Origin: Enterococcus lacertideformus
GTDB taxonomy: Bacteria; Bacillota; Bacilli; Lactobacillales; Enterococcaceae
DNA: 64,000 bases
NCBI GenBank assembly: GCA_015680865.1
Contig: JADAKE010000016.1
Coordinates: 1 to 64,000, forward strand
Direction of reading: 5' to 3'
The notes beneath the pieces were generated by a model. It saw only the letters and a list, made by a program, of their open reading frames with translations, was not told the origin of the DNA and did not search any database. The position numbers and the translations under genes were made by a program. Within the stretch, counting starts at the first letter, position 1. Each line of letters starts with the position of its first letter. Shown here in pieces: positions 38,428 to 49,727 of the stretch.

Positions 38428-38444
38428 ACTTTGATAATCAAAGT
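38428..38444. promoter_or_regulatory. FabT-type operator upstream of fabZ
   Basis: ACTTTGATAATCAAAGT is a perfect 17-bp palindrome of the FabT consensus. It overlaps the putative -10 (TACTTT, 38427-38432), with TTGCTA as -35 (38404-38409, 17-bp spacer). Confidence 0.78.
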
Positions 38445-38481
38445 AATGATTAAGGCAACTAGCCAAAAGAAGGAGTAAATT

Positions 38482-38922
38482 ATGTCTTACGTATTATCTG
38501 CTACTGAAGTAATGGACTTGATACCTAATCGCTATCCTATTTGTTATATTGATTATGTTGATATGCTAGAATCAGGAAAGAAAATCGTTGCTACTAAAAA
38601 CGTAACGATCAATGAAGACTTTTTCCAGGGGCATTTTCCAGATAATCCAGTCATGCCAGGTGCATTGATTTTAGAAACCTTAGCTCAAGCTGGCTCAATT
38701 TTGATTTTAAAATCAGAAGAATTTCTTGGAAAAAGAGCTTACATTGGTGGGATAAACAAAGCCAAATTTCGTCAAAAAGTGAAGCCAGGAGATGTGATGA
38801 AGTGTCATTTTGAAATCATAAAAATGAAAGGTGCCGTGGGTACAGCTTTATCTGCAGCTTACGTTGATGATAAAAAAGTTTGTGAATGTGAATTCACTTT
38901 TATTGTTAACAAAGATGCCTGA
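38482..38922 (+). CDS. fabZ: 3-hydroxyacyl-ACP dehydratase, FabZ family
   Basis: 146 residues, hot-dog fold. The catalytic His lies in FQGHFPDNPVMPGALILETLAQAG and the Glu in the following helix (LETLAQ). IPNRYPICYIDYVDMLESGKKIVATKNVT opens as in FabZ/FabN. It dehydrates 3-hydroxyacyl-ACP; in enterococci one of two copies (FabN) also isomerises trans-2 to cis-3 decenoyl-ACP. Which copy this is cannot be decided, though adjacency to fabI points to the FabN side. AGGAG site. Divergent from fabI with FabT-type operators between. Confidence 0.88.
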   Translation: MSYVLSATEVMDLIPNRYPICYIDYVDMLESGKKIVATKNVTINEDFFQGHFPDNPVMPGALILETLAQAGSILILKSEEFLGKRAYIGGINKAKFRQKVKPGDVMKCHFEIIKMKGAVGTALSAAYVDDKKVCECEFTFIVNKDA

Positions 38923-38996
38923 TTAAGTATTGGTGCATTTAGAAGAAAACTTTTTGAATAAAAAGTGGGCTTTGCTGAAACACAGCTCTAAGATGA

Positions 38997-39048
38997 AAGT
39001 AAAAGAACAGCAAAGAAAGTGTAAACTGACTTTGCTGTTCTTTTACTT
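38997..39048. terminator. Perfect bidirectional terminator
   Basis: AAGTAAAAGAACAGCAAAG pairs over 19 bp with CTTTGCTGTTCTTTTACTT. It serves convergent fabZ and the cyclophilin gene. Confidence 0.88.
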
Positions 39049-39087
39049 ATCATTTATTTGTAATAGGACACTTACTATTATATTGCT

Positions 39088-39843
39088 TTATTGTTTTGCT
39101 TCTTGTAAAATCTTGATTTCTTCAATCTTTACAGCTTCTTTTGGTTTGTCTGAACTGTCTGTTTCAACATCGGCAATTTTGTCAACAACATCCATCCCTT
39201 CGATCACTTGCCCAAATACAGTGTATTCACCGTCTAAGTCAGGGGCACCTCCGTTTTTATAAGCGTTGATGATTGCTTGAGGATAGTCATCTTTTAAAAG
39301 TCCATCATGTACATCTTCTGAATTTTGAACAATAAAAAATTGGCTGCCATTACTACTTGGATCTTGCGCCCGTGCCATTGATAAAGCCCCTCTAATATTA
39401 TAGAGTTTATTAGAGATCTCAGTATCAAAGCCTTTACCCCAGATACTTTCACCACCTGTGCCATCCCCTTTTGGATCGCCCCCTTGGATCATGAAATCTT
39501 TGATGACACGATGAAATGTCAGTCCATCATAATAACCGTCTTTGGCATGTGTCATGAAATTTTCCACAGCCTTTGGTGCAATGTCTGGGAATAGTTTGAT
39601 CTTGATTGTTCCTTTTGTTGTGACCATTTCAATCAAGTCTTCATCAGCTGTGACTTTGTTGCTTAATTGAGGTAGGGTGAGTGTATTTAGATCCACACTT
39701 TCTTTTGTACTACTTTTTGTTGTTTTTTCAGTTGCGTTTTTTGTAGTTGAAGTGGTTTGATTTGTATTGTTTTGAGTACAAGCAGCTGCCAATAATAAGG
39801 TTGCGGCTAATCCCATACTTAACAGTAATTTTTTTGTTTTCAT
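39088..39843 (-). CDS. Cyclophilin-type peptidyl-prolyl isomerase lipoprotein
   Basis: 251 residues. Signal peptide with lipobox LLAAAC (Cys about 22), a Thr/Ser/Asn-rich linker (about 23-60), then a cyclophilin domain: VTTKGTIKIKLFPDIAPKAVENFMTHAKDGYYDGLTFHRVIKDFMIQGGDPKGDGTGGESIWG, LSMARAQDPSSNGSQFFIV, VFGQVIEGMDVVDKI. The active Arg (FHRVI) and Phe/Gln residues are kept. It folds exported proteins at the outer membrane face. AAAGGAACC precedes the ATG. Intact, monocistronic. Confidence 0.92.
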   Translation of the reverse strand: MKTKKLLLSMGLAATLLLAAACTQNNTNQTTSTTKNATEKTTKSSTKESVDLNTLTLPQLSNKVTADEDLIEMVTTKGTIKIKLFPDIAPKAVENFMTHAKDGYYDGLTFHRVIKDFMIQGGDPKGDGTGGESIWGKGFDTEISNKLYNIRGALSMARAQDPSSNGSQFFIVQNSEDVHDGLLKDDYPQAIINAYKNGGAPDLDGEYTVFGQVIEGMDVVDKIADVETDSSDKPKEAVKIEEIKILQEAKQ

Positions 39844-39958
39844 GGTTGGTTCCTTTCAAAATAATAATATCGTTATGTATAATGATAACAAACAATAGAA
39901 AGAATACCTATCTTTTTTCTTGAAAATTTATCTTTTTTTACCTCTTCAATGAAAGGTG

Positions 39959-39987
39959 TAGACCATTTAAAACGCTTTTGCTATAAT
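39959..39987 (+). promoter_or_regulatory. mupG promoter with possible cre
   Basis: TAGACC (39959-39964) and TATAAT (39982-39987) are 17 bases apart. The spacer contains AAAACGCTTTTG, loosely like a CcpA cre site. The cre reading is weak. Confidence 0.5.
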
Positions 39988-40027
39988 GTAAGTGGATACA
40001 AAAAGAAAACATAGGAGGATTTAACGC

Positions 40028-41122
40028 ATGGGAAAATTAGGCGTTTCGATTTATCCAGAACGTTCAACGTTTAAAAAGGACAAAGCTTATTTGGATTTAG
40101 CACATAAATATGGCTTTAAACGTGTATTTACTAGTTTATTGCAGATAGAAGACGATAAAGAGAAGGTATTAGCTGAATTTACCAAAGTGGTAGAGTATGC
40201 GAATCAATTAGGGATGGAAGTCATGGTAGATATCAATCCAGCTTTATTTGAGCAACTAGAAATCTCATACGATGATCTCTCATTCTTCCATAAAATGGGG
40301 GCGTACGGTATCCGTTTAGACATCGGCTTTACCGGCGCAGAAGAGGCAAAGATGACACGTAATCCATACGGCATAAAAATTGAAATCAATATGAGTTCTG
40401 GTACTAACTATGTAGATAACATCATGAGTTATTCACCAAATACGAATAATTTACTAGGTTCTCATAACTTTTATCCTCATCGCTACTCTGGATTAAGTTA
40501 CGATCATTTTGTTTATTGCTCAGAAAAATTCAAAAAATATAATTTGAATACAATGGCTTTTGTCAATTCACAAACCGCTGATTTTGGACCATGGCCAACA
40601 CAAGATGGCTTGTGTTCATTGGAAGATCATCGTGAATTAGAGATCTCAACACAAGTCAAACATTTTATGCTAACTGGATTGATTGATGACATTTCGATTG
40701 GAAATGCTTATGCTAGTGAAGAAGAGTTAAAAGCAATGGCAGAAGCGTTTTTTGCAGATTATCCTACATTAAAAGTAGATGTGGAAGAAGATATTACCGA
40801 AGATGAACGGATTTGCTTGTTTGATAACCTTCACAGCTATCGTGGCGATCGTTCAGAATATATTCTTCGTTCAACCATGACCCGTGTCTATTATAAAGAC
40901 AAACCATTTCCAGCGCACAATACTCGTGATATGATACATGGGGATGTTTTGATTGATAACGTAGGTTATGATCAGTATAAAGGTGAAACGCAAATTGCGC
41001 TAAAAGAAATGAAGAATGATGGTCGTGTAAATGTCGTCGGGCGGATTTCAGAGGATGAATTATTCTTGTTAGATTTCTTGAAACCTTGGTCAAGTTTTAA
41101 ATTAGTTGAAAATAAAAAATAA
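40028..41122 (+). CDS. mupG: MupG family 6-phospho-N-acetylmuramidase (DUF871)
   Basis: 364 residues. The N-terminal TIM barrel (LGVSIYPERSTFKKDKAYLDLAHKYGFKRVFTSLLQ, VMVDINPALFEQLEISYDDLSFFHKMGAYGIRLDIGFTG, EINMSSGTN, HNFYPHRYSGL) is followed by a C-terminal cyclophilin-like domain (about 240-360). These are hallmarks of DUF871/MupG, which cleaves MurNAc-6P-GlcNAc during cell-wall recycling. No PTS or etherase gene lies beside it here, so its usual partners must be elsewhere. Strong AGGAGG site. Intact. Confidence 0.85.
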   Translation: MGKLGVSIYPERSTFKKDKAYLDLAHKYGFKRVFTSLLQIEDDKEKVLAEFTKVVEYANQLGMEVMVDINPALFEQLEISYDDLSFFHKMGAYGIRLDIGFTGAEEAKMTRNPYGIKIEINMSSGTNYVDNIMSYSPNTNNLLGSHNFYPHRYSGLSYDHFVYCSEKFKKYNLNTMAFVNSQTADFGPWPTQDGLCSLEDHRELEISTQVKHFMLTGLIDDISIGNAYASEEELKAMAEAFFADYPTLKVDVEEDITEDERICLFDNLHSYRGDRSEYILRSTMTRVYYKDKPFPAHNTRDMIHGDVLIDNVGYDQYKGETQIALKEMKNDGRVNVVGRISEDELFLLDFLKPWSSFKLVENKK

Positions 41123-41169
41123 CTTCAGTCGTTTTTTGCAAAACGATCGATTTATAGGTAAATATTGTT

Positions 41170-41226
41170 ACTGCGAGACCTACACTGATGGTGTCTTAAC
41201 AGTGTGGTGGCCGCAGTTTTTTTATT
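41170..41226 (+). terminator. Terminator after mupG
   Basis: ACTGCGAGACCTACACTG pairs with CAGTGTGGTGGCCGCAGT with a few mismatches, followed by a run of T. Confidence 0.75.
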
Positions 41227-41450
41227 GAAAGTATGGGGATTTCTTTTAGATTTATCCGATATTCTAATGATAGTGAAGGAATAAAATTAGGAAAGTGAAA
41301 CTATGTTTTTTTATGTATCAATAATCTTACCATCAGAAAGTGTTTAATAGTGGTGGGATAAATTTTCAATTTTAAGGATTGCATCAAAATAATTCTTTGT
41401 TTATACTTATTCAAGAATAAGTATAAACATTGTAGTAGGGAAGGAAAGAA

Positions 41451-42392
41451 ATGAAACTTTGGATCAAGATCTTTATCGGAGTTATTTTAGTTATCGTAGT
41501 AGCTCTATTATTTGCTGGAAATTATTTTTATAATTACGCAGTGGTACCATCAGAAAAAGATTTTTTAGAAAGTGATACACCAGGGACTTCACAGACCTCC
41601 CAAGAAGTAGCAACATCAAAAGGGTTTAATGATAAAAAAAATCGGAGTGCTTGGCATATTACTTCGACCGATAAGTTAAAGTTATCTGCAATCTACCTGC
41701 CAGCAGAAAAGAAAAGTGATAAAACAGTAATCGTTGCACATGGTTATATGGGAAATGCAGAAACAATGGCAAATTATGCGAATATGTTCCATGATCTAGG
41801 CTATAACGTGTTGGTTCCTGATGCTCGTGGTCATGGACGTAGTGAGGGAGATTACATTGGATTTGGCTGGCCAGAACGAAAAGATTATGTCCAGTGGGTG
41901 GATAAAGTTTTAGCAGAAAACGGACAATCGCAACAAATTGTCCTTTATGGTGTAAGTATGGGAGCTGCTACAGTCATGATGACTAGTGGTGAAAAATTGC
42001 CAGATAATGTAAAGGCAATTATCGAGGATTGCGGTTATTCCTCTGTGAACGAAGAACTAGCTTATCAATTGAAGGACATGTTTCGTTTGCCTTCTTTTCC
42101 ATTGATGCAAGTGACGAGTTTTATTACAAAAGTACGAGCAGGCTACTTTTTTGGTGAAGCAAGTGCAGTGAAACAACTTGAAAAAAATAACAGACCGATG
42201 TTGTTTATCCATGGAGATGCGGACACTTTTGTTCCTTATGAGATGTTGGGCAAGGTATACGCTGCCACTAAAGGACCGAAAGAACAATACGTGGTCAAGG
42301 GAGCGGAACATGCGAAAGCCTACTCCGCAGATCCAGAAAAATATCAATTAGTTATAAAAGAATTTTTAGAAAAATACGTAAAAAATAGTTGA
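41451..42392 (+). CDS. Membrane-anchored alpha/beta hydrolase
   Basis: 313 residues with one N-terminal helix (IKIFIGVILVIVVALLFAGNYF) and an extracytoplasmic alpha/beta hydrolase domain of the YqkD/BEM46 sort. Oxyanion strand VIVAHGYMGNAETMA; nucleophile Ser in VLYGVSMGAATVM; Asp in FIHGDADTFVPYEM; His in GAEHAKAYSADPE. The substrate is unknown; relatives are esterases or peptidases at the membrane. A spacer rich in S/T/Q follows the anchor. GGAAGG ribosome site. Intact. Confidence 0.88.
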   Translation: MKLWIKIFIGVILVIVVALLFAGNYFYNYAVVPSEKDFLESDTPGTSQTSQEVATSKGFNDKKNRSAWHITSTDKLKLSAIYLPAEKKSDKTVIVAHGYMGNAETMANYANMFHDLGYNVLVPDARGHGRSEGDYIGFGWPERKDYVQWVDKVLAENGQSQQIVLYGVSMGAATVMMTSGEKLPDNVKAIIEDCGYSSVNEELAYQLKDMFRLPSFPLMQVTSFITKVRAGYFFGEASAVKQLEKNNRPMLFIHGDADTFVPYEMLGKVYAATKGPKEQYVVKGAEHAKAYSADPEKYQLVIKEFLEKYVKNS

Positions 42393-42813
42393 ACACATAG
42401 ATAGAATTTATTGCGGTTGGATATAGACAGCTATTTCTCATAATATGATGGAAGTAGCTGCTATTCACTGTAAGTGTAAAAATTTCTGTACATATTGAAA
42501 CAAAAAACTTAGACTCTGTGAAATGGTTAAATGGTAAAATTTCAACATTATTGATAAATAAAATAACTTTCTTTGTTTGAAAGTTCCTTAAATTTTTAGA
42601 ATACAACAAATAGGATCGCTTACGTTTTTTTAGAAGTAGCCATGTGGGTCAGTCTTTTTGCAAAAAAATGTCAGTTTTATTTTGTAAAAAAACAGCAATA
42701 ACTTTTACCCATTACATCAAATATTAAATATAAAAAATAAATTTTTTCAAAGAAAGATGATTATAGAAAACATTTTTAATTATAGTACCACTTAAAGAAA
42801 GGAAATAAATAAT
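42393..42813. other. Intergenic stretch without recognisable genes
   Basis: AT-rich. A weak hairpin near 42430-42462 (AGCTATTTC with GGAAGTAGCT) may end the hydrolase transcript. I see no coding sequence, repeat or riboswitch. Confidence 0.4.
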
Positions 42814-44014
42814 ATGCCGAATGAAACAATACCAAGGAATCAACTGTCAGATTCAAAATTAGCGCGAGTTATCAACATAAAAGAGAAAAATCAGCTGATT
42901 AAATCATTCTTTAGACAGTTTTTTTCATCAAAATCACATAATTCTGAAGTTATTCAATTAGATAAGTTTAATAATTTTAAAATGTATGAGCAATTTCGTG
43001 ATATACAAGTTGGAGACATTAGAGAAATTCCAGATTTACTTAAAATTCAAGCGATGTGTAGAGAGTATTTTGAAATCTGGAGTCTCGTTTTTGATCCGTA
43101 TAGAGAAGGACAATTTGATGCGCACCCAAATGGAGTTGATTTTAGCGTTTCATTTCGAAATAGTAGTTATGCTATGCATAATAGCGAGCAAATTGCAGAA
43201 CAGCTTTCAAATTTGAAAAATGAGGAAAGTAATTTTTTGATTTTCCCACATCTGATAACTACCCCATTGAATGAAGAAGATCATTATTTGGCTACTAATA
43301 TGATAGAGAGTGATCAAGAAAAAAATTGGTATTTGCGGATTTATCAGGGAGTTATATAAAAAAGAAAAATAATCAATATATCGTTAATTTGGTGAATCTT
43401 AAAACTGGATCAATTACTGAATTTGTGATTGATGAACCTAGAAAAAAAGAATTAGCCCAGATTTTAGGTAGTCAAGTGCACTCAGGTTTAAAAACTAAAA
43501 CTAGTTTGAAAGAGAAGCTTGATGCAATTAGTGTTGCTACAGAAGAAAAACGGAAAATCCAAGATTACGGTATTCAATTAAAACAGTGTCAGTTTTTAAT
43601 CCCTCAATTTTTTCCTATGATTCTATTTACTTGTCAGTTAAATGGACAAGAAAGACAAAATCAAGTTGTAAGTATATAGAAGCAATCAATGAGAAAAAAT
43701 GGATGAACAAATTTCATGAAGCCGCAGTGTACAGAGTAAGAACACTCCAATACCCTGAAACAATAATTGATGCAATGGAACGTGTACATAAAAAAATAAC
43801 TCAAGATGATGTATTACAGGAAAAATGGAATGAAACTTTAAATAATTTGAATAAGGACTCTGAATCGTCTGATTCTTTTGACTCTGCATCATCTGGTTCT
43901 TTTACAGAAGCAAAGAAGGAGGAGCAACAAGCGCTAGTGAGTAGAGGCATCACTCTAAACTCTAGCACTGAAAATAAAATAGAATTGTCAACTGATATAA
44001 CGAAGCCGAAAATA

Positions 44015-44086
44015 TCTGATGAGCTTGTACTGCCTAATGAAAAATCTAAAATCACTAAATCAACGAAGAATAGTAGAGAAATATTA
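44015..44086 (+). repeat. Internal 105-nt-period repeat, copy 1 (conserved 72-nt part)
   Basis: Encodes SDELVLPNEKSKITKSTKNSREIL. Copy 2 begins 105 nt (35 codons) later. Similarity is high across 72 nt. Confidence 0.85.
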
Positions 44087-44119
44087 CTATTAAATGATAT
44101 GATAAATAAGCTAGAAGCA

Positions 44120-44192
44120 TCTGATGGGCTTGTATTGACTAATGAAAAACCTGAAATCATTCAATCATTGAAAAAATAGTAGAGAAATATTA
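44120..44192 (+). repeat. Internal repeat, copy 2, with one extra base
   Basis: Encodes SDGLVLTNEKPEIIQSLK then a frameshift before NSREIL. It is 73 nt against 72 in copy 1, and the extra base lies in an A6 run. Copy 1 therefore serves as an internal reference for the frameshift. Confidence 0.85.
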
Positions 44193-44975
44193 ATGGGAAA
44201 AAAAGGAATTGCTGACCAATTACATTTACTAAAATCTGAATGTAAAACCTCTTTTCTTGTTACCTCCCATCTAATAGGAATAGACAAAAAAGAAAGTAAC
44301 GAGGGAGAAAAACAAGAAATCGGTTGTGTTATTTAGAAAGAAAATCTTAGGGGGGATTTCCATTTCGCTTGTTGATCCGACCGGTTATTATCAAAAATTA
44401 ACACAGACAAACGGCTTAGTTCCTTATGTCCATGTATTCGAAGTGTCTAATCAATATGAGAAAGAATTAGGAAAAATATTGAAAGAAAAGGATTATTTAA
44501 ATGGGTATGGGGTTTTTGGCCTTCAACGACAATTATCTGTAATTGATAAGAATTCAGGAAAAGTTACGGAAGACGTGATTGTCCCAATAAATATAGATAA
44601 AGGAGGGGATGGCTTTCAACATTTTTCTAATGCAATTGAGTTTGCTACTTTTTCAAGTACTCGTCAATTGGGTCATTATGTATATTTAGGGGATTGTGAA
44701 CTTTTAAAAAATGTTGTTGCTCCTGAAATAGTAGAGTGTATTAAAAAAGAAAGAGTCTTAAGGAGCAATCATACAAGTTATTTTGAAAAAACAAATTATC
44801 AGCACAGTAAATCATTGAAAAACAATAAGCAACAGGAAGTGGGCGTACTAGAGAAATAAATATTGATATTTAAATCAATCTCTTATTGGTGGTTTTTGTC
44901 AAGGTATTGCTTCACTCCTTACCTAATTTATCTTTAAGAATATTTGCTAAGAGGTGCTTAAAAATGAAATAAGAA

Positions 44976-45023
44976 GACAGCTTGAAGAACTCACAAATTT
45001 ATTTCACAAGTTTTCAAGCTGTC
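44976..45023. terminator. Terminator hairpin downstream of gap
   Basis: GACAGCTTGAAGAACT pairs with AAGTTTTCAAGCTGTC with one mismatch. It lies between the decayed unknown gene and the convergent gap gene. Confidence 0.7.
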
Positions 45024-45062
45024 ATACTTATTCTTTTTCGTTAGTGTCAGTGATTATTTAGA

Positions 45063-46074
45063 TTATAGATTCGCAAATTTTTCTAATAAACGAATCATTT
45101 GGCAAGTAAAACCATATTCATTGTCATACCAAGCAACTGTTTTTACTAATTGGAAGTCGCCAGCTGTGGTGACTTCTGTTTGTGTTGGGTCAAAAATCGA
45201 GCCTTGTGTGGTACCAATTACATCACCGGAGACGATTTGACGATCATCATAACCAAAGGATGGGTTGTCGACAGTATGTTTCTTGATGGCTTCATTCACT
45301 TCTTCAGCAGTGACATTTGTTTTTAAAATAGAGACCAACTCTGTTAAAGAACCATCTACTACAGGAACGCGTTGTGCATGACCTTGTAACTTACCTTGTA
45401 ATTCAGGGATTACTAGGCCGATTGCTTTAGCAGCTCCTGTGGAGTGAGGAATGGTATTGTCGGCTGCAGAGCGTGCAGCACGTAAATTTCCTCCTTTTAC
45501 TGGGCCATCTAATAACATTTGTGTAGATGTATAGGCATGGACCGTAGTCATTGTACCAACTTCAATACCAAACTCATTATTTAAAAAGTAAGCCATTGGT
45601 GCTAAACAGTTTGTGGTACAAGATCCCGCCGAGATAATCTTATCATTGCTATCTAAGGAATCATCATTGACATTATACACGATGGTCTTCATTGGACCTG
45701 CCGGAGCAGAGATCACCACTCGCTTAACGCCGGCGTTCAAATGTGCTTGGGCTTTTTCTTCAGAAGTGTAAAAACCTGTACATTCCAGTACGATGTCCAC
45801 ACCATTTTCTTTTACCCAAGGAATTTTACCTGCATCTGGTTCAGCATAGACGCGCGTTTTTTCACCATCTACTACAATTGAGTCTTCTGTTGCAGTAACC
45901 GTACCTGGGTATGTTCCATGTTTTGAATCAAATTGTAACAACTGTGCTAACATCTTTGGGCTGGTTAAGCCATTGATAGCTCCACTTCAATATCGTCTGA
46001 TACTTCTTTAATACGACGAAATGCTAGACGTCCAATACGTCCAAATCCGTTAATCCCTACTTTTACTGTCTCAT
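45063..46074 (-). pseudogene. gap: Glyceraldehyde-3-phosphate dehydrogenase, two lesions near the 5' end
   Basis: GGAGGAAC and ATG 46072-46074 are followed by two surplus bases, then [28 protein letters not shown] (NAD-binding Rossmann start). A missing base near 45981 (GTGG-AGCTATC) shifts the frame; beyond it the sequence is normal: [26 protein letters not shown], catalytic Cys in [35 protein letters not shown]. Net corrected length is 336 aa. It stands alone rather than in a gap-pgk-tpi operon, so it may be a second, dispensable copy. If it were the only glycolytic GAPDH, the lesions would have to be sequencing errors. Confidence 0.85.
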
Positions 46075-46225
46075 AATCAAAAGTTCCTCCTTTAATTGAT
46101 ATGAGGGTGCAAACTTCGCATCCTAGGTTGATACACTGTCATTTTCCTACTGTTCAACCGATTTGTCAAAAAAAGATACTTACAAAAATAAAGTGATAAA
46201 ATGATTAAATAGGAGGAAAGCACTA

Positions 46226-46306
46226 TTGATAAAGCTTTTGCCAATGCGAACAAAAGTGGCTTATAATGATAGAAAAAAGACAATAAAGCAGGGGAAATTT
46301 AGTTGA
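46226..46306 (+). CDS. Possible short peptide
   Basis: AGGAGG (46211-46216) lies nine bases before TTG 46226, which opens 26 basic codons (IKLLPMRTKVAYNDRKKTIKQGKFS). Only the ribosome site supports it; it could also be a decayed leader. No function is suggested. Confidence 0.2.
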   Translation: MIKLLPMRTKVAYNDRKKTIKQGKFS

Positions 46307-46403
46307 AAAGATGGACAAAATAGCTTTTGACCGATAAAATAAGTAGGACTTTTGTTTATTGTGGAAATTCAGGTAGTCAACGAATGAATAAATAATTCAA
46401 TAG

Positions 46404-47717
<1,314 letters not shown>

Positions 47718-47798
47718 TCATAAAAGCGATTTTTGGTAACTTATAATGATATAATTGAAGAAATTAAACTGATAAGCGAAGCTGAGACAGAAGCATTG

Positions 47799-47847
47799 GA
47801 GCATGAGACAACAGTGTTCATTACTTCTGTCCATGCTCGTTTTTTTA
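47799..47847 (+). terminator. Terminator after obg
   Basis: GAGCATGAGACA pairs with TGTCCATGCTC with one bulge, followed by seven T. Confidence 0.8.
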
Positions 47848-48062
47848 ATATTCATAGATGACATTTAAAAATATACAGTAATTGGGATGCTCTTTTATAT
47901 AGAAAAAGTTTAGTTACAAATGATTTTAATGTATTCTATCTTGGAATATAAAAGTAAATCTAAGATTTAAGAACAGATTTTATTGTTATTTTTTGAGGGT
48001 TTTTTCTTTTGTTTTTTTTTAATTGAAGGTAGAATAAAGAAAAATGGTAGAAGAGTGTTTTT
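47848..48062. other. AT-rich intergenic region
   Basis: Contains a long T-rich run (47975-48020) before the next gene. Nothing else is recognised. Confidence 0.4.
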
Positions 48063-48613
48063 ATGAGTAAACGCGTAATTATTTTGAATTTTTCTGTAGA
48101 AAGTCAAGCTTATCAAGCATTTTCTGAAATAAAGAAATTGCATGCAACACGTGCAATCAAAGGAGAACAAATGGCGGTAATCAGCCATGAAATAAATGGC
48201 TCGCATCAATTTAAAATAGACGATTTTTTAGATTTTACAGGTAATAATAAGTCGTCCAAAGGTGGCTTAATTGGTATGCTGGTTGGGGTACTTGGGGGAC
48301 ATTAGGGATTCTTTTGGGATGGTTTGCTGGGGGCATGATCGGTGCTACCCAAGATGCTAAAGAAATACAAGATGCGCAAACAGTATTTGACTTTGTTGGT
48401 AACAAAATTGGTGAAGGTGCAACTGGCTTAATTTTGATTGCTGAAGAAGAAGACAATAGGCCGTTAAATCAACTAGTTATGATGGAATTAGGTGGAGAAA
48501 TCACTCGCCTCGATTATGAAGAAGTTGAAAAGGATGTCCATGATGCAAAAGAGATCGAAAAACAAGCAAAAGAAACTGCCCAAAAAACTTGGAGTGACAA
48601 GCATATGCAATAA
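48063..48613 (+). pseudogene. DUF1269-type protein with one frameshift
   Basis: Frame one gives MSKRVIILNFSVESQAYQAFSEIKKLHATRAIKGEQMAVISH ... GLIGMLVGVLGG and ends at 48305. The next frame continues LGILLGWFAGGMIGATQDAKEIQDAQTVFDFVGNKIGEGATGLILIAEEED to 48613. Adding one C in GGACATTAGG (about 48299-48302) restores GVLGGPLGILLGW, the glycine zipper hairpin typical of DUF1269 membrane-associated proteins (183 aa corrected). Function is unknown; related proteins are stress-associated. No strong ribosome site is visible. Confidence 0.75.
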
Positions 48614-48640
48614 TTAAATGAGTCAAATAAAAAAGATCTT

Positions 48641-48677
48641 AGAGAAACGTCGGAATAAAAAACGTTTTTCTTTTTTT
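48641..48677 (+). terminator. Terminator
   Basis: AGAGAAACGT pairs with ACGTTTTTCT (one G:T), followed by seven T. Confidence 0.7.
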
Positions 48678-48785
48678 ATCAACATCAGATCCCGTGTTAT
48701 TTGTGAAGCATTTTTGACTTTCGGTTGATTATCCGTAACATTTCCCATAAAATTAATAGTGAGCTTAAAGAAAGTCAGGTAAATT

Positions 48786-49727
48786 ATGGAATTACAATTT
48801 TTAGGAACAGGGGCAGGTGTACCTGCCAAGCACAGAAACGTTACAAGTATTGCGTTAAAACTTTTAGATGAAAGAAATGAAATTTGGTTATTCGATTGTG
48901 GTGAAGGAACACAGATGCAAATTTTGCGCACAAACATACGTCCAAGGAAAATCGGAAAAATTTTTATTACCCATCTACACGGTGACCATATCTTTGGTTT
49001 GCCGGGGTTACTCAGCAGCCGTTCGTTTCAAGGAGGAAACACTCCCCTTGAAGTTTATGGACCAAAAGGGATTGAGACATTTATTAAAACCTCGCTAGCT
49101 ATTTCGCAAACACGCTTAGGGTATCCTTTGAAATTCATAGAACTAAGCGAAGACCGACCTATTTTTAAAGATCAGTACTTTTCTGTCTATACAAAAAAAT
49201 TGGATCATGGTATCGAGAGTTTTGGTTTTCGAGTTGTTGAACACGATCATAAGGGAGAATTGCAAGTAGAAAAACTACAGGAATTAAATATTCCTGCTGG
49301 TCCATTATACGGGAAACTAAAAAAGGGAGAAACCATTCAGTTAGATGATGGAACAGTTATTTATGGAAAGAAATTTGTAGGTCCAGATAAAAAAGGTCGA
49401 ATCGTGACGATTTTAGGTGATACGAGAAAGACTGGTAATTCCGTTATTCTTGCTAAAAATGCGGATGTGCTCGTTCATGAAAGTACATTTAATAAAAACG
49501 AAGCACAAATGGCTAAGAACTATTTCCATTCAACCACATACCAAGCAGCGGAAGTAGCAAGAGAAGCAGAGGTTAAGACACTATTATTGACACATATCAG
49601 TGCACGTTATCTAGGAAAAGCGGCTTTAGAACTTGAAGAAGAGGCGAAAGAAATTTTTCCAAAAACAAAGATTATGAAGGATCTTGATACCGTAGATATT
49701 CCATTTCTTGAGGAGGACAAGTCATGA
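48786..49727 (+). CDS. rnz: Ribonuclease Z
   Basis: 313 residues, metallo-beta-lactamase fold; cuts the 3' trailer of tRNA precursors. The N-terminus [24 protein letters not shown] and the zinc motif [21 protein letters not shown] (HxHxDH) are diagnostic; further ligands are ILGDTRKT and the His in LLTHISARY. The start overlaps no upstream gene. It overlaps the SDR gene by four bases (ATGA). Confidence 0.95.
   Translation: MELQFLGTGAGVPAKHRNVTSIALKLLDERNEIWLFDCGEGTQMQILRTNIRPRKIGKIFITHLHGDHIFGLPGLLSSRSFQGGNTPLEVYGPKGIETFIKTSLAISQTRLGYPLKFIELSEDRPIFKDQYFSVYTKKLDHGIESFGFRVVEHDHKGELQVEKLQELNIPAGPLYGKLKKGETIQLDDGTVIYGKKFVGPDKKGRIVTILGDTRKTGNSVILAKNADVLVHESTFNKNEAQMAKNYFHSTTYQAAEVAREAEVKTLLLTHISARYLGKAALELEEEAKEIFPKTKIMKDLDTVDIPFLEEDKS

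Larger units (their letters stand above)
42814..44859 (+). pseudogene. Large unrecognised protein with 35-residue repeats, at least four frameshifts
   Basis: AAAGGAA precedes ATG 42814. Successive frames join smoothly: MPNETIPRNQLSDSKL ... NWYLRIYQ, shift near 43340-43360, GSYIKKKNNQYIVNLVNLKTGSITEF ... DYGIQLK, shift near 43577-43585, VSVFNPSIFSYDSIYLSVKW ... ENKIELS, shift in an A6 run at 44171-44176, NSREILMGKKGIADQLHLLK, shift between 44285 and 44325, then FRKKILGGISISLVDPTGYYQ to the stop at 44857-44859. The whole would be about 680 aa, with no signal peptide or membrane helix, a Ser/Asp-rich linker and two 35-residue repeats. I do not recognise the family. No small fragment has a good start of its own, so this looks like one dead gene. 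Confidence 0.65.
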
